This document shows positions 17,047-24,958 of a stretch of DNA of 64,000 nt, piece after piece (the stretch's first letter is position 1; each line of letters starts with the position of its first letter). The DNA is taken from the NCBI RefSeq assembly GCF_006542425.1, contig NZ_VFID01000016.1, forward strand, positions 240,292 through 304,291. Direction: 5' to 3'. Position numbers and translations under genes: made by a program. A model generated the notes under the pieces. That model ran no database searches. It worked only from the letters and a program-made list of their open reading frames with translations, and was not told where the DNA came from. The stretch is from Pseudoxanthomonas sp. z9 (GTDB lineage Bacteria > Pseudomonadota > Gammaproteobacteria > Xanthomonadales > Xanthomonadaceae).

Positions 17047-17427
17047 ATGACAGATGAATCCAAGCTGTTGAAACAACTGGAATTGGCTCTGCTCGATCCC
17101 GCAGGCCGTTCCGATGCCGTTCTTCTGGACAGGCTCATCGCGGACGACTTCATTGAAGTGGCAGCGAGCGGCAGGTCGTTTGGAAAAGACGAGGTGCTCG
17201 CTCGGCTTCCTTCGGAGACGGGCATTTTGTTCCGCGCAGAAAATCTCACGGTGTGCCTGATCGCGCCCACGGTCGGTCTAGTCACTTACTCGGTAACGCG
17301 TACTACGAGCGACTCGGTCGCTGTATCCCGGCGCTGCTCAATCTGGCGCCTCGACCAGAATCAGTGGCGCATGGTCTACCATCAGGGGACAGCCGAACTC
17401 AGCCAGGAATCCGCGCAATCACCTTGA
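17047..17427 (+). CDS. NTF2-like / DUF4440 family protein
   Basis: The 126-residue protein fits the small cone-shaped NTF2-like fold: helices to about 30, then LDRLIADDFIEVAASGRSFG (about 27-46, the DUF4440 signature), and paired strands ending RRCSIWRLDQNQWRMVYHQGT. Members are ligand-binding or enzyme-like, with a wide range of roles. The leader and start region (16843-17100) are clearly AT-richer than the surroundings, hinting at transfer. Its 3' end overlaps the RidA gene on the other strand by 29 bases (convergent). Confidence 0.72.
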   Translation: MTDESKLLKQLELALLDPAGRSDAVLLDRLIADDFIEVAASGRSFGKDEVLARLPSETGILFRAENLTVCLIAPTVGLVTYSVTRTTSDSVAVSRRCSIWRLDQNQWRMVYHQGTAELSQESAQSP

Positions 17428-17791
17428 TCTCGAAGTCGAAGCCCGCCAACCAGTTGACGCCGACCGCGGTCCAGTTGGGATAGGGCGTTTCCGGAAAGAC
17501 TTCGTCCTTGATCTGCATGATGGTGTCGAACTGGTGCTCCGGATCGGTATGGAAGGTGATCACGTCGACGATGTCGTCCAGCCCGCATCCGCCGGCTTTC
17601 AGGGTTGCTTCGAGATTGGCGAACGCCAGCCGGACTTGCGCCTCGAAATCCGGCTCCGGCGAGCCGTCCTCGCGGCTGCCGACCTGCCCGGACACGAACA
17701 GGAAACCATTGCAGCGCGCGGCCGGGGAATAGCGGTTGCGCTCGTACAGGGCGCGGCGGCCCGGGGGAAAAACGACATCACGGGTATTCAT
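17399..17791 (-). CDS. RidA-family (YjgF/UK114) protein
   Basis: The start at 17791 follows a GAGGAAA site and gives 130 residues, the normal RidA length. The fold signature is present: YSPAARCNGFLFVSGQVG (about 21-38), FANLEATLKAGGCGLDDIV (about 55-75) and a C-terminal NWLAGFDFEIKVIARIPG. RidA enzymes hydrolyse reactive imine/enamine intermediates. This member replaces the usual ending R-x-E-I/V-x-A with F-E-I-K-V-I-A and lacks the canonical catalytic arginine at that position, so it may be a Rid1-7-type relative with another role. It is divergent from a LysR regulator, a common arrangement for regulated enzymes. Confidence 0.78.
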   Translation of the reverse strand: MNTRDVVFPPGRRALYERNRYSPAARCNGFLFVSGQVGSREDGSPEPDFEAQVRLAFANLEATLKAGGCGLDDIVDVITFHTDPEHQFDTIMQIKDEVFPETPYPNWTAVGVNWLAGFDFEIKVIARIPG

Positions 17792-17883
17792 GGGATTTTC
17801 CTCTCGGGACGGACGGCCCCGGAATCTGCCGGACACTCTAGGCAGCCGCGCCGGGGCGATAAACACGCCGAACGCGGGATCAC

Positions 17884-17902
17884 TGTTTGTAGAATTCAAA
17901 CA
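17884..17902. promoter_or_regulatory. Candidate LysR operator between ridA-like and lysR-like genes
   Basis: A perfect hexamer inverted repeat TGTTTG-N7-CAAACA lies in the 132-base divergent intergenic region, 22 bases before the LysR start. Its T-rich/A-rich dyad with interrupted symmetry fits LysR-type binding sites. The assignment is inference from position and symmetry. Confidence 0.5.
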
Positions 17903-17923
17903 ATCCCAATGTCCGGAACCCCC

Positions 17924-18862
17924 ATGGACCGTCTCGATGCGATGCAGGCCTTCGTCCGCGTGGTGGAAACCGGCAGCTTCACCCGCGCGGCCGAAACCCT
18001 GCAGTCCAGCAAGACCCGCGTCACCCAACTGGTTCAGCAACTGGAAACGCATCTGCGGGTGAAACTGCTGAACCGCACCACGCGCAAGGTCAACGTCACC
18101 GCGGATGGCGCCGCGTACTACGAACGGGTGGTGCGCCTGCTGGGCGATCTGGACGACGCCGAGACCAGCCTGTCGGCCGGCTCCACGTCGCCGCGCGGAC
18201 GGCTGCGCGTGGACGTGCCAGCACCGCTGGCCAGCCTGGTGCTGGTGCCCGCGCTTCCCGATTTCCACGCGCGCTATCCGGATATCCAGCTCGATGTGGG
18301 TGCAAGCGATCGCAAGGTGGATTTGATCGACGAGAACGTGGACTGCGTGGTGCGCGGCGGCGAACTTGCCGATCCGTCCCTGCGCGCCCGCCATGTCGCC
18401 GATCTGCCCCTCGGTGTCTATGCTGCCCCGGCCTACCTCGCGCGCAACGGCACGCCGGCGCATCCGCAGGCGCTGGAAGACGGCGGGCACCGCATCGTCG
18501 GTTACCGCGGCTCCCGCATCCGCAGCGCCCTGATGTCCCCGCTGCGCCAGGAGGGAGAAGAAGTGCACGTGCAGGGGCGTCATGTGTTGTCGGTGGATGA
18601 CGGCAATGCCTATCTCGCCGCGGGCGTGGCCGGCCTGGGGGTGATATGGCTACCGCAGTACATGGCAAACGGACCGGTGGCGCGCGGCGAACTGGTGCGG
18701 CTGTTCGAAGACTGGCAACTCGACGCGATGCCGTTGTATCTGGCGTTCCCGCCCAGCCGGCACGTCAGCCGCAAGCTGCGCGTGTTCATCGACTGGGTGG
18801 TGGAACTGATGGCGCGGCACGCGCCGGCCATCCAGTCGCCACGAGCGCCGACCCCGCCCTGA
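17924..18862 (+). CDS. LysR-family transcriptional regulator
   Basis: Starting at the ATG of MDRLDAMQAFVRVVE (17924; an ATG at 17909 is in frame), the 312-residue protein has the N-terminal winged helix-turn-helix (about 1-60: FVRVVETGSFTRAAETLQSS, VSRKL-type wing TTRKVNVTADG). A C-terminal effector domain (about 90-300, PRGRLRVDVPAPLASLVLVP) follows. This is the CrgA-like subgroup of LysR proteins. The divergent RidA-like gene is its most likely target, through the dyad at 17884-17902. The effector is unknown. Confidence 0.88.
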   Translation: MDRLDAMQAFVRVVETGSFTRAAETLQSSKTRVTQLVQQLETHLRVKLLNRTTRKVNVTADGAAYYERVVRLLGDLDDAETSLSAGSTSPRGRLRVDVPAPLASLVLVPALPDFHARYPDIQLDVGASDRKVDLIDENVDCVVRGGELADPSLRARHVADLPLGVYAAPAYLARNGTPAHPQALEDGGHRIVGYRGSRIRSALMSPLRQEGEEVHVQGRHVLSVDDGNAYLAAGVAGLGVIWLPQYMANGPVARGELVRLFEDWQLDAMPLYLAFPPSRHVSRKLRVFIDWVVELMARHAPAIQSPRAPTPP

Positions 18863-18882
18863 GACGCCGACGCTACATATCG

Positions 18883-19233
18883 TCAGCTGATCGCATTCAA
18901 CAATCCCAGCAACCGATACGGCTTGGGAATGAACTCGAAGCGTTCCGGCAGCTGCGGCAGATGCCCCAGCTGATGGCCGGAGGCGACGATGATTTTCGCC
19001 GCGGGATTGAGCCGCGCGGCCTCGTGGGCCACGTCGATGCCTGAGACGCCGTCCGGCATGCTCACATCGGTGATGACCGAATCGAATGGAATGCCGGTGT
19101 GAAGCAATTCCAGTGCGTCACGGCCGTTGGCGGCCACGCAGACCTCGAACCCTTCAGAAGAAAGGGCGTCCGCCACGACTTCCGCGATGTCGGGTTCGTC
19201 TTCAACGAACAGTATCCTGCGAACCTTCTCCAT
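18883..19233 (-). CDS. Single-domain response regulator (receiver)
   Basis: The 116-residue protein is a bare CheY-like receiver: acidic pocket FVEDEPD (E11-D12), phosphoacceptor D56 in VITDVSMPDG, and the conserved lysine in FIPKPYR. It lacks an output domain, so it probably acts by protein contact or phosphorelay. Its start lies inside the 3' end of the histidine-kinase gene (a 32-base overlap), which indicates co-expression with that kinase. It is the natural phosphorylation partner. Confidence 0.88.
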   Translation of the reverse strand: MEKVRRILFVEDEPDIAEVVADALSSEGFEVCVAANGRDALELLHTGIPFDSVITDVSMPDGVSGIDVAHEAARLNPAAKIIVASGHQLGHLPQLPERFEFIPKPYRLLGLLNAIS

Positions 19234-20380
19234 CGTCTTTCTCCATGCCTGCCGGCAACCAGATGCGGAACGTGGCGCCTTGACCGGGACTGCTAACGAG
19301 TTGGACAAACCCACCGGACTGGGTGGCCAGGCCGAACACCTGGCTGAGTCCGAGGCCGCTTCCCTTTCCTACTTCCTTGGTCGTGAAGAACGGGTCGAAT
19401 ACCTTGGCCTGCAGTTCAGCGGGGATGCCGGGCCCGTCATCGCTGACCTCGGCGCAGGCATGGAGCGAGGGCTCGCTGTCGGGCCGCAAGGGATTGTTCA
19501 TCAGGCCGGCGGACGTCCGCACGATGATTTGGCCGCTTCCGGACAAGGCATCCCGGCTGTTGCAGACGAGATTGAGGATGGCCGCTTCCAACTGGGCCCG
19601 GTCCACCAGCACGAACGGCAGATTGTCGGACAGCTCGAAGCGCAGGTTGACCTGATCCGCGCAGGCGCGTTCGAACAGGTCGGCCGACTTGCGAATGAGT
19701 TCGCTCAGGTGGGTAGGTTGTGAAAGCAGGTCCTGTCCGCGACCGAAGGTCAGCAACTGGCGGGTGAGCAGGGCTCCGCGATCGCAGGCGCGGATGGCGG
19801 CTTTCAGCGGCGAGGCGATGTTGTCGTTGCCCGCCGTCCTGGCGGCAATCACGTCCAGGCTGTTGAGGATGACCGTGAGCAGATTGTTGAAATCGTGCGC
19901 CAGCCCCAGGGTCAGTTTGCCGATGGCCTCCATCTTCTGCGCCTGGAGCAGGGCTTCGCGCGCTTCCTCCAGCCGTTGCTGCGCTGCGTACCGCTCGGTG
20001 ATGTCGCGGGTGACCTTGGCGAATCCGATCAGGTCGCCTTCTTCCCAGATGGGCTCGATGACGATGCTGGCCAGGAACCGGCTGCCGTCCTTGCGCACGC
20101 GCCAGCCTTCGGCGGAGAGGCCGCCGTGTTCGGCGGCGGCACGGAGATTGTTGCGGGGAATCCCGGCGGCGACATCCTCGGGCGTGTAGAAGCGGGAGAA
20201 ATGTTCGCCGATGATTTCCTGCGCGGAATAGCCCTTGATGCGTTGGCCGCCGGGGTTCCAGGAGCAGATGTAGCCTTCGGGATCGAGCATGTAGATGGCG
20301 TAGTCCGTGACGCTCTTGATCAGCAGCGGCAACTGCCGGGATTCGTCCTCCAGCGTCTTGGGTTGGCTGAGTCTGAGCAT
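19202..20380 (-). CDS. PAS-domain hybrid-less sensor histidine kinase
   Basis: I take the ATG at 20380 (MLRLSQPKTLEDE), giving 392 residues. A PAS domain (about 25-135: SVTDYAIYMLDPEGYI, VTRDITERY) is followed by a short coiled coil. The dimerisation/phosphoacceptor helix with H162 in GLAHDFNNLLTVI is next, then an ATPase domain with N box AAILNLVCNSRDA, G1 DDGPGI, F box FFTTK and G2 GSGLGLSQV. No membrane helices are seen, so it is a cytosolic sensor. The ligand of the PAS is not predictable. Its partner receiver overlaps its 3' end. Confidence 0.9.
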   Translation of the reverse strand: MLRLSQPKTLEDESRQLPLLIKSVTDYAIYMLDPEGYICSWNPGGQRIKGYSAQEIIGEHFSRFYTPEDVAAGIPRNNLRAAAEHGGLSAEGWRVRKDGSRFLASIVIEPIWEEGDLIGFAKVTRDITERYAAQQRLEEAREALLQAQKMEAIGKLTLGLAHDFNNLLTVILNSLDVIAARTAGNDNIASPLKAAIRACDRGALLTRQLLTFGRGQDLLSQPTHLSELIRKSADLFERACADQVNLRFELSDNLPFVLVDRAQLEAAILNLVCNSRDALSGSGQIIVRTSAGLMNNPLRPDSEPSLHACAEVSDDGPGIPAELQAKVFDPFFTTKEVGKGSGLGLSQVFGLATQSGGFVQLVSSPGQGATFRIWLPAGMEKDDGEGSQDTVR

Positions 20381-20584
20381 GCGTATACCTCGTGGCCCCA
20401 TGCCTGAAAACTAGGATGCTGTTTGTTAAGGAGGAGTGAGTTCGAATCCCCGATTCTTGCAGGAGCCGCCCCAAGGGCGTATATGTGTAGGACTTGCTGA
20501 GCGGCAGCTCATTCTCGCCATCCATCCAAGGCGACCACACTTCCTTTCGGCACACACTCATGGCCTGCTGGCCAAGGATGCATC
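20381..20584. other. Intergenic region with a tRNA T-loop-like motif
   Basis: The sequence around 20440-20450 contains GTTCGAATCCCC-like bases (gagttcgaatcccc), which resemble a tRNA T-arm. The five-base stem does not pair, and no acceptor or anticodon arms are present, so it is not a functional tRNA. It may be a remnant of an integration site at the left edge of the block of unrecognised genes that follows. Confidence 0.25.
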
Positions 20585-20854
20585 GTGTCCCGAGGTCGTC
20601 GTCAGGTGTTTGTCCTGCATGTGGGCGCCGCGCAGTCCGTGGGTCCGGACGAGTTGCGGGTCATGTGGGCGACAGCCTGCGGCTCGCTGGACATCAACGT
20701 GACGCGGCAGGCGCGCGGCGGCGATCATCCGGGACGCCCGAGCTACGGACTCTGGGTGGGCGAGGCGTTCGACCGGCATGGCGCGGAAACCCGAATGCGG
20801 GAACTGCTCATGGCGCGCGGCTATTTGTTTACTCTCAGAAGTACGGCCCAGTAG
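20585..20854 (+). CDS. Unrecognised small protein, first of a possible accessory block
   Basis: A GTG at 20585 follows AAGGA by six bases and opens 89 residues with mixed alpha/beta character (RRQVFVLHVGAAQSVG, LWVGEAFDRHGAETRMREL, LLMARGYLFTL). I do not recognise a family. Its stop (20852-20854) overlaps the ribosome site of the next gene, so the two are probably an operon. Competing frames overlap it; this one is chosen for its start signal. Confidence 0.5.
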   Translation: MSRGRRQVFVLHVGAAQSVGPDELRVMWATACGSLDINVTRQARGGDHPGRPSYGLWVGEAFDRHGAETRMRELLMARGYLFTLRSTAQ

Positions 20855-20862
20855 GAGGTTGC

Positions 20863-21204
20863 ATGGCGTTCGATATTGGAATCGGGAAGTGCCGTTCGAT
20901 CACGGACGATACGGTGGATGTGTGGGTGGACAGTTCCGTGGTCCGCCGGATTCTCCCCGACGTGGCATGGAAGCAGGCCGGTATCAGCGTGCTGCGGATT
21001 CCGCAGGCGGTGTGCAGCACGATCCGGCCGCTGGTCGTTGGCGAGGAAGTCTTCCTGGGGAGCGATGCATTGAACGCGAAGAGCTTCGGCCAGCTCGACT
21101 TCCACGGCAACGGGGATTTCAGCCGCGTCGGTCTGGGCAAGCTGGTGCCCGTCCTGGACGAAAGCCAGCCGCCGCCGCCGAGCCGGAAGAACAGCTGGCG
21201 TTGA
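20863..21204 (+). CDS. Unrecognised small protein with consensus ribosome site
   Basis: ATG at 20863 stands behind TAGGAGG with ideal spacing. The 113-residue product has alternating beta and short helical segments (VDVWVDSSVVRRILPDVAW, GEEVFLGSDALNAKSFGQLD) and a proline-rich end (ESQPPPPSRKNSWR). There is no signal peptide or membrane segment. I cannot assign a family. It is adjacent to the previous gene (eight bases between stop and start), suggesting a shared role. Confidence 0.62.
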   Translation: MAFDIGIGKCRSITDDTVDVWVDSSVVRRILPDVAWKQAGISVLRIPQAVCSTIRPLVVGEEVFLGSDALNAKSFGQLDFHGNGDFSRVGLGKLVPVLDESQPPPPSRKNSWR

Positions 21205-21308
21205 AGCATCGCCGGCCAAGGCGGTTCACCCGGAAAAGTTCGCCACCGCTGCGGATTGTCCGCCCGTTCCAGCTCGGCTAAAGTGCCGCGACCGGCGGGG
21301 GACGGGCG

Positions 21309-21944
21309 ATGACAGGGAAGTTGGACCAACGGATCATGGGAGTGGCCTGGTTGCTGGCCGGCCTGTGCGGCACGGCTTCGGCGCAGTCGCTGGACCGCAT
21401 CACCCTCAACGCGCCCGAGTTGTCCGCCGGCGCCTATACCTGGGACGCACCCGGCGCTCGCATCGAAGAAAGCCTGGATCCGGGCGATGAAATCTACGGC
21501 GGTACCCTGAATCTGACGCCCGGGGGCGGACCGGGTGGCGAGTACCGCGTGCGTGTGCAGTTTGAAACCAGCCTGGGCATCAGCGGAGAAGGTCCGCATG
21601 TGGACCTGATCGACTTCCGCCATTGCGTATCGGAATGGCATATCGCCAGCAGCGCCGACGGGCGCCGTTTCACCGTGCCAACACCGACCGACGAGGAATC
21701 CGGATGCGTTCCCCGGGCCACTCCCGATGAAATCCGCGTCGCCGCCCGCAAGGCATTGGCCGGTTGGAGCGACACGCAGGAGACCACGGAGCATTGGCTG
21801 GGCCTCATCAAGGACATCCAGTCACCGGCCGACTCGCCGATGTATTCCACCATCAGCGAAATCCGCATCCAGGTGGAAGCGCGTGTGGACGGTCGTTGGA
21901 AACCGGTGACGCGGCTGGTGTTCGCGGTGCCGATGGGATGTTGA
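21309..21944 (+). CDS. Secreted protein of unknown function
   Basis: The 211-residue protein has a signal peptide (MGVAWLLAGLCGTASAQ, cleavage near residue 26) and a mature beta-rich part with two cysteines (C103, C127) that could pair in the periplasm, plus a C-terminal ending VFAVPMGC. A GGGGGA site lies seven bases upstream of the ATG. I do not recognise a family. It lies 105 bases after the previous gene and 46 bases before the next on the same strand. Confidence 0.6.
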   Translation: MTGKLDQRIMGVAWLLAGLCGTASAQSLDRITLNAPELSAGAYTWDAPGARIEESLDPGDEIYGGTLNLTPGGGPGGEYRVRVQFETSLGISGEGPHVDLIDFRHCVSEWHIASSADGRRFTVPTPTDEESGCVPRATPDEIRVAARKALAGWSDTQETTEHWLGLIKDIQSPADSPMYSTISEIRIQVEARVDGRWKPVTRLVFAVPMGC

Positions 21945-21990
21945 ATGGCGCAACACGGGCGTCCGGAACGACAGGACCTTGGGAGGGGGA

Positions 21991-22269
21991 ATGTACGAAG
22001 AACGCGTGGAAATCTATTCTGACCGCACCAACGCAGTCGTGTTGCGCCATCACGGCCGCAAGCATCCGGGCGTGCTGGTGCAGGGCGATGCATTGTTCAT
22101 GATGTTCCAGTGTGCCGACGCGGCCTGTGAGGCTGCGCGCGGCGTGCTTCCATCGGAAGCACAGGATGAACTCACCGACTTGCGCGATACCTTGCTGGCC
22201 TATCTGGATCACTACAAGACAGTGCTGGGTGAACACGGACTTGTTCCACCATTTCACGAACACGCGTAG
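21991..22269 (+). CDS. Small acidic protein, DUF6959-like (uncertain)
   Basis: ATG at 21991 follows GGGAGGGGG. The 92-residue product (MYEERVEIYSDRTNAVVLRH, then RKHPGVLVQGDALFM) resembles a small family I recall from hypothetical proteins near toxin/immunity loci, numbered DUF6959; I am not sure of the name. The last half is helical and acidic (DELTDLRDTLLAYLDHYKTVL). No enzyme motif is visible. Its position between secreted and membrane genes would suit an immunity or accessory protein, but that is speculation. Confidence 0.55.
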   Translation: MYEERVEIYSDRTNAVVLRHHGRKHPGVLVQGDALFMMFQCADAACEAARGVLPSEAQDELTDLRDTLLAYLDHYKTVLGEHGLVPPFHEHA

Positions 22270-22394
22270 GAGTGTGAGCCCGCCCCACCATCATCTTTGG
22301 ACCGGAAGCGGAGAGGTGACCGGAGAACAGACGCCCACCTTCGACGGGCAAAGAATTGGCGGACTGGGACCGGTCCATGGCAAGGAGGTGTTCG

Positions 22395-22634
22395 ATGCGA
22401 TTCCTGAGAGAAGGCTTGGCGCTGCTCGCCGGTGTCGTGGGCTTCGTCCTGGGGGCTTTGGGATCCTTGGCTGTGTTGATGCGCCTGCTCATCCCGGACG
22501 GCGATTGCCAATCACCCTGCGATGGGCCTGCCTACGTCGCCATGTGGATAGGCATTTTTGTCGCGCCGGTGCTGGGAGTCATTTGCGGAGGACTGGCTTA
22601 CTGTGGAATGGCATGTTGGAACAAGCGTCAATGA
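22395..22634 (+). CDS. Small membrane protein with two helices
   Basis: ATG at 22395 follows AAGGAGG by five bases. The 79-residue protein has two hydrophobic segments (about 9-33 ALLAGVVGFVLGALGSLAVL, and about 48-70 YVAMWIGIFVAPVLGVICGG). Between them sits a short loop with two cysteines (DGDCQSPCDGP). No family is recognised. It is likely an inner-membrane protein co-expressed with the next gene, whose start is 42 bases downstream. Confidence 0.55.
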   Translation: MRFLREGLALLAGVVGFVLGALGSLAVLMRLLIPDGDCQSPCDGPAYVAMWIGIFVAPVLGVICGGLAYCGMACWNKRQ

Positions 22635-22675
22635 CCTCAGGCAAACCACGATTATGAAGCGAACAAGGAGGAAGA

Positions 22676-22960
22676 ATGCGGATTGAGTCACCACACCACT
22701 TCTGGGATGCAGGAAGGTGGTTTCTGATTGCGTTCGCCACTGCGGGCGCAATCGCGGTGGTCCTGGAAAGAAATGGGCATGAACCCGGATTCTCCATCCT
22801 CCTGGCCTGGGGCATCAATCTTGTCGTAGCCTGGAAACTGGGTAGGGCGCACGCGGTGCGCGGTGTACGCCGATGGGCGATGACCTGTGCGGCGGCGCTG
22901 GGTCCCCCACTGTCGTTGTTTCTGTTCTTCCGGATGTGGCTGACAATCGCGCAGGCATGA
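22676..22960 (+). CDS. Small membrane protein
   Basis: The 94-residue protein follows AAGGAGG by six bases. Hydrophobic segments are at about 12-30 (GRWFLIAFATAGAIAVVL), 38-52 and 73-92 (PPLSLFLFFRMWLTIAQA). No family recognised. It is convergent with the membrane protein at 22983-23666, only 22 bases away, so a terminator should lie there, but I see no strong hairpin. Confidence 0.52.
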   Translation: MRIESPHHFWDAGRWFLIAFATAGAIAVVLERNGHEPGFSILLAWGINLVVAWKLGRAHAVRGVRRWAMTCAAALGPPLSLFLFFRMWLTIAQA

Positions 22961-22982
22961 CCTGGGTGCGCTTTGACCCACC

Positions 22983-23666
22983 CTATGAGGACGGCGGGGT
23001 CTTCTGGCGCCACAGCCAGATCGCCAGCGGCACGAAGCTCAGGTAGACCAGCGGTAGGTAGAGCGTGCCATAGAGCGCGTCGAACTTCGGTCCGATGAGG
23101 TAGCTGTCGATCATCCGCAGGAACAGTCGCACGGCATTGAGGCCGAAGGCCCACAGCGCCAGCCAGTGCATGCGGTCGCGGCCCAGCGCGAGGCATATCA
23201 GCACGCTGCCCAGCAGCCACGACAGGCCCAGCGGGAAATACAGCGCGTATTGCACCGATTGGAAGCTGCCTTGCGCGGCCAGGATGCGCGCATGTTCGAC
23301 CGGGTTGGCGGTGGCCTGGTACTGGGCTGGCAGGGCCAGGTAGACATGGAACAGCTCCACCGCGCGCAACTGGACCTCCAGCAGGCAGAACACGAAGAAG
23401 CCGAGGAAGGCCAGCATCGCCAGTGTCGGATTGCGCCGCCAGGCGATACCGCAAGAAACCAGGAACAGATAGGCCAGTCCGAAGAAGGACAGCAGCATGC
23501 TGGTCGCCCTCGCTACATTGAGCGGATGCGGACCCTGCAACAGCTGCTGGACCGGCTCTCCCGCCTCGGGCAGTTGCGCGAACACGTACCACTGGAACGA
23601 CTGCACCGCGACGTAGATCAAAGCGACGACAGCGGCGATGCGACGGTGCCTGATGGTATCGAACAT
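22983..23666 (-). CDS. Six-helix membrane protein of unknown function
   Basis: The start at 23666 follows GGGAG. The 227-residue protein has about six membrane helices (VVALIYVAVQSFQWYVFA, SMLLSFFGLAYLFLVSCGI, MLAFLGFFVFCLLEVQL, ALYFPLGLSWLLGSVLICL, WALWAFGLNAVRLFLRM-like, VYLSFVPLAIWLW). This resembles DUF4386/DUF998-like small integral proteins, but I am not confident of the family. It stands alone with a repeat-containing promoter region (23667-23978). Confidence 0.6.
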   Translation of the reverse strand: MFDTIRHRRIAAVVALIYVAVQSFQWYVFAQLPEAGEPVQQLLQGPHPLNVARATSMLLSFFGLAYLFLVSCGIAWRRNPTLAMLAFLGFFVFCLLEVQLRAVELFHVYLALPAQYQATANPVEHARILAAQGSFQSVQYALYFPLGLSWLLGSVLICLALGRDRMHWLALWAFGLNAVRLFLRMIDSYLIGPKFDALYGTLYLPLVYLSFVPLAIWLWRQKTPPSS

Positions 23667-23978
23667 GCGAACTCCCGGAAGCGGGGACGGGAACGACCGG
23701 CGCAAGCGTACCCGAATCGGAGCGCCGGGCGGGGGCTGGCCTCCGTTTTCTGCATGCGTTTTTTCTGTTGATAGTGGTCTGATGCGCAGGCCACTGATGC
23801 CCGTCAAAGTCCCTTCCCCCGCGCTGCGGGGGAAGGTGCCCGAAGGGCGGATGGGGGCGCTCCTTCGCCATGCCGTCCTGGCTCGCTCGCCACCCTGTGA
23901 AAGCCGAGCACGGACTGACATGACCCGGCAGGCCGCGGATACTTCACCCGTCCCGCGAAATCAGCAGACAGATGCCTT
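23667..23978. repeat. Intergenic region, 312 bases, with a strong GC palindrome of a dispersed-repeat type
   Basis: At 23812-23836 an 11-base perfect stem (CCTTCCCCCGC-gct-GCGGGGGAAGG) is followed by GTGCCCGAAGGGCGGATGGGGG. This hairpin and flank recur widely between genes in this bacterial group. There is no T-tract, so it is not a standard terminator. The rest of the region shows no gene. Confidence 0.55.
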
Positions 23979-24797
23979 TCAACCGTCCAGCATCGCCTGC
24001 GCAAGATCGGCGACAGCGAAATCCGAAGCGATGCCCTGTTCGTCCTCATCCTCCAGGAACCACGCCGCCGACAGGCCGGCGAAGGCGACCACCCAGCGCA
24101 GCAGGCGTTGCGGCTCCAACTGCGCGACCCCGGCAATCACGTCGAACTGGCGGTGGAAACGATCGGGCCGGGCGACGGTGGGCAGGTCCGGATTGGTCAG
24201 CAGGTTGGCGTAGTCGAAGCCGCGTTCGCCAGTGACGCATTTCGGATCGATGGCGAGCCAGCCGCGTTCGCCGAAGTCCAGCACGTTGCGATGGTGCATG
24301 TCGCCATGCAGGACCACCGGATCCTGCGGGTGTTCCAGCAGTGCCCGGGCGGCAGCCCAGGAGCGGGCGAAGCGCGCGTTTTCTCCCGACGCCGCTTCCA
24401 GCGAACGAAACCACGGACGCAGCGGCACCAGGTGCGCAGGCGGCGGAGTGGCGCGTGGCGCATGCAGGCGGGCGAGGGTGGCGCAGAGGATGCGGCTGGC
24501 CTCGTCGTCCTGGCCGTTGAGCGCCATCGCGAGCAGATCGCGCGTGCCGGTGGCGCGTTCCATCAGCAGGGTGTCGGCTTCATGCGCATACACATGCGCG
24601 GCGCCATCGCCGTTCCACCAGCACATCAATACACCCCCGGACTCTTCCTCCGGAGTCAGTGCGCGCTTGAGCATGGCGGGGCGGTCCTGCCAGCGCACCG
24701 GCAGCAATTGGCTGCCGGGCGTGGCGAAGGCGTCGCCATCCACGGTGAGCTGCCATTGTTCGAGCAGGGGCTGCCAATTGAAGGAGGGTGGGTTCAT
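23979..24797 (-). CDS. APH(6)/hydroxyurea-type phosphotransferase
   Basis: The 272-residue protein matches the aminoglycoside/hydroxyurea phosphotransferase family (PF04655). The catalytic loop is VVLHGDMHHRNVLDFGERG (H-G-D-x-H-x2-N), and the metal aspartate is in WLAIDPKCVTGERGFDYANL. The N-terminal lobe has a conserved LKRALTPEEESGG region. Relatives inactivate streptomycin by 6-phosphorylation, but many chromosomal copies in this bacterial group have no shown resistance role. The gene is alone, with its ATG at 24797. Confidence 0.82.
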   Translation of the reverse strand: MNPPSFNWQPLLEQWQLTVDGDAFATPGSQLLPVRWQDRPAMLKRALTPEEESGGVLMCWWNGDGAAHVYAHEADTLLMERATGTRDLLAMALNGQDDEASRILCATLARLHAPRATPPPAHLVPLRPWFRSLEAASGENARFARSWAAARALLEHPQDPVVLHGDMHHRNVLDFGERGWLAIDPKCVTGERGFDYANLLTNPDLPTVARPDRFHRQFDVIAGVAQLEPQRLLRWVVAFAGLSAAWFLEDEDEQGIASDFAVADLAQAMLDG

Positions 24798-24850
24798 GCG
24801 GGCGGATCATAGCCAACCTCGTCGACATTATCGGATCCTGGGCCGGCATC

Positions 24851-24949
24851 CTTGTGGGAGCGACGTCAGTCGCGAACCTGTGAATCCGGATCGACGTTCG
24901 TCAGGACGCGTTCGGTATCGCGAATCGCGACTGACGTCGCTCCCACAAG
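24851..24949. repeat. Long inverted repeat with 25-base perfect arms
   Basis: The left arm CTTGTGGGAGCGACGTCAGT... (24851-24875) is matched exactly, in reverse complement, by 24925-24949, with a 49-base spacer. The same GAGCGACGTCAGTCGCG core is abundant between genes in xanthomonads and related bacteria. It sits between the phosphotransferase and fadJ genes, beside the terminator. Confidence 0.75.
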
Positions 24950-24958
24950 AGGAGGCTC

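Noticed and set aside
20438..20452. Possible tRNA gene
   Set aside because: Only a T-loop-like stretch is present; its stem does not pair and no other arms are seen.
20436..20702. GTG frame after AAGGAGG at 20429-20435
   Set aside because: The start codon is only one base after the ribosome site, too close, and the product has no coherent character. The frame from 20585 has a better-spaced site.
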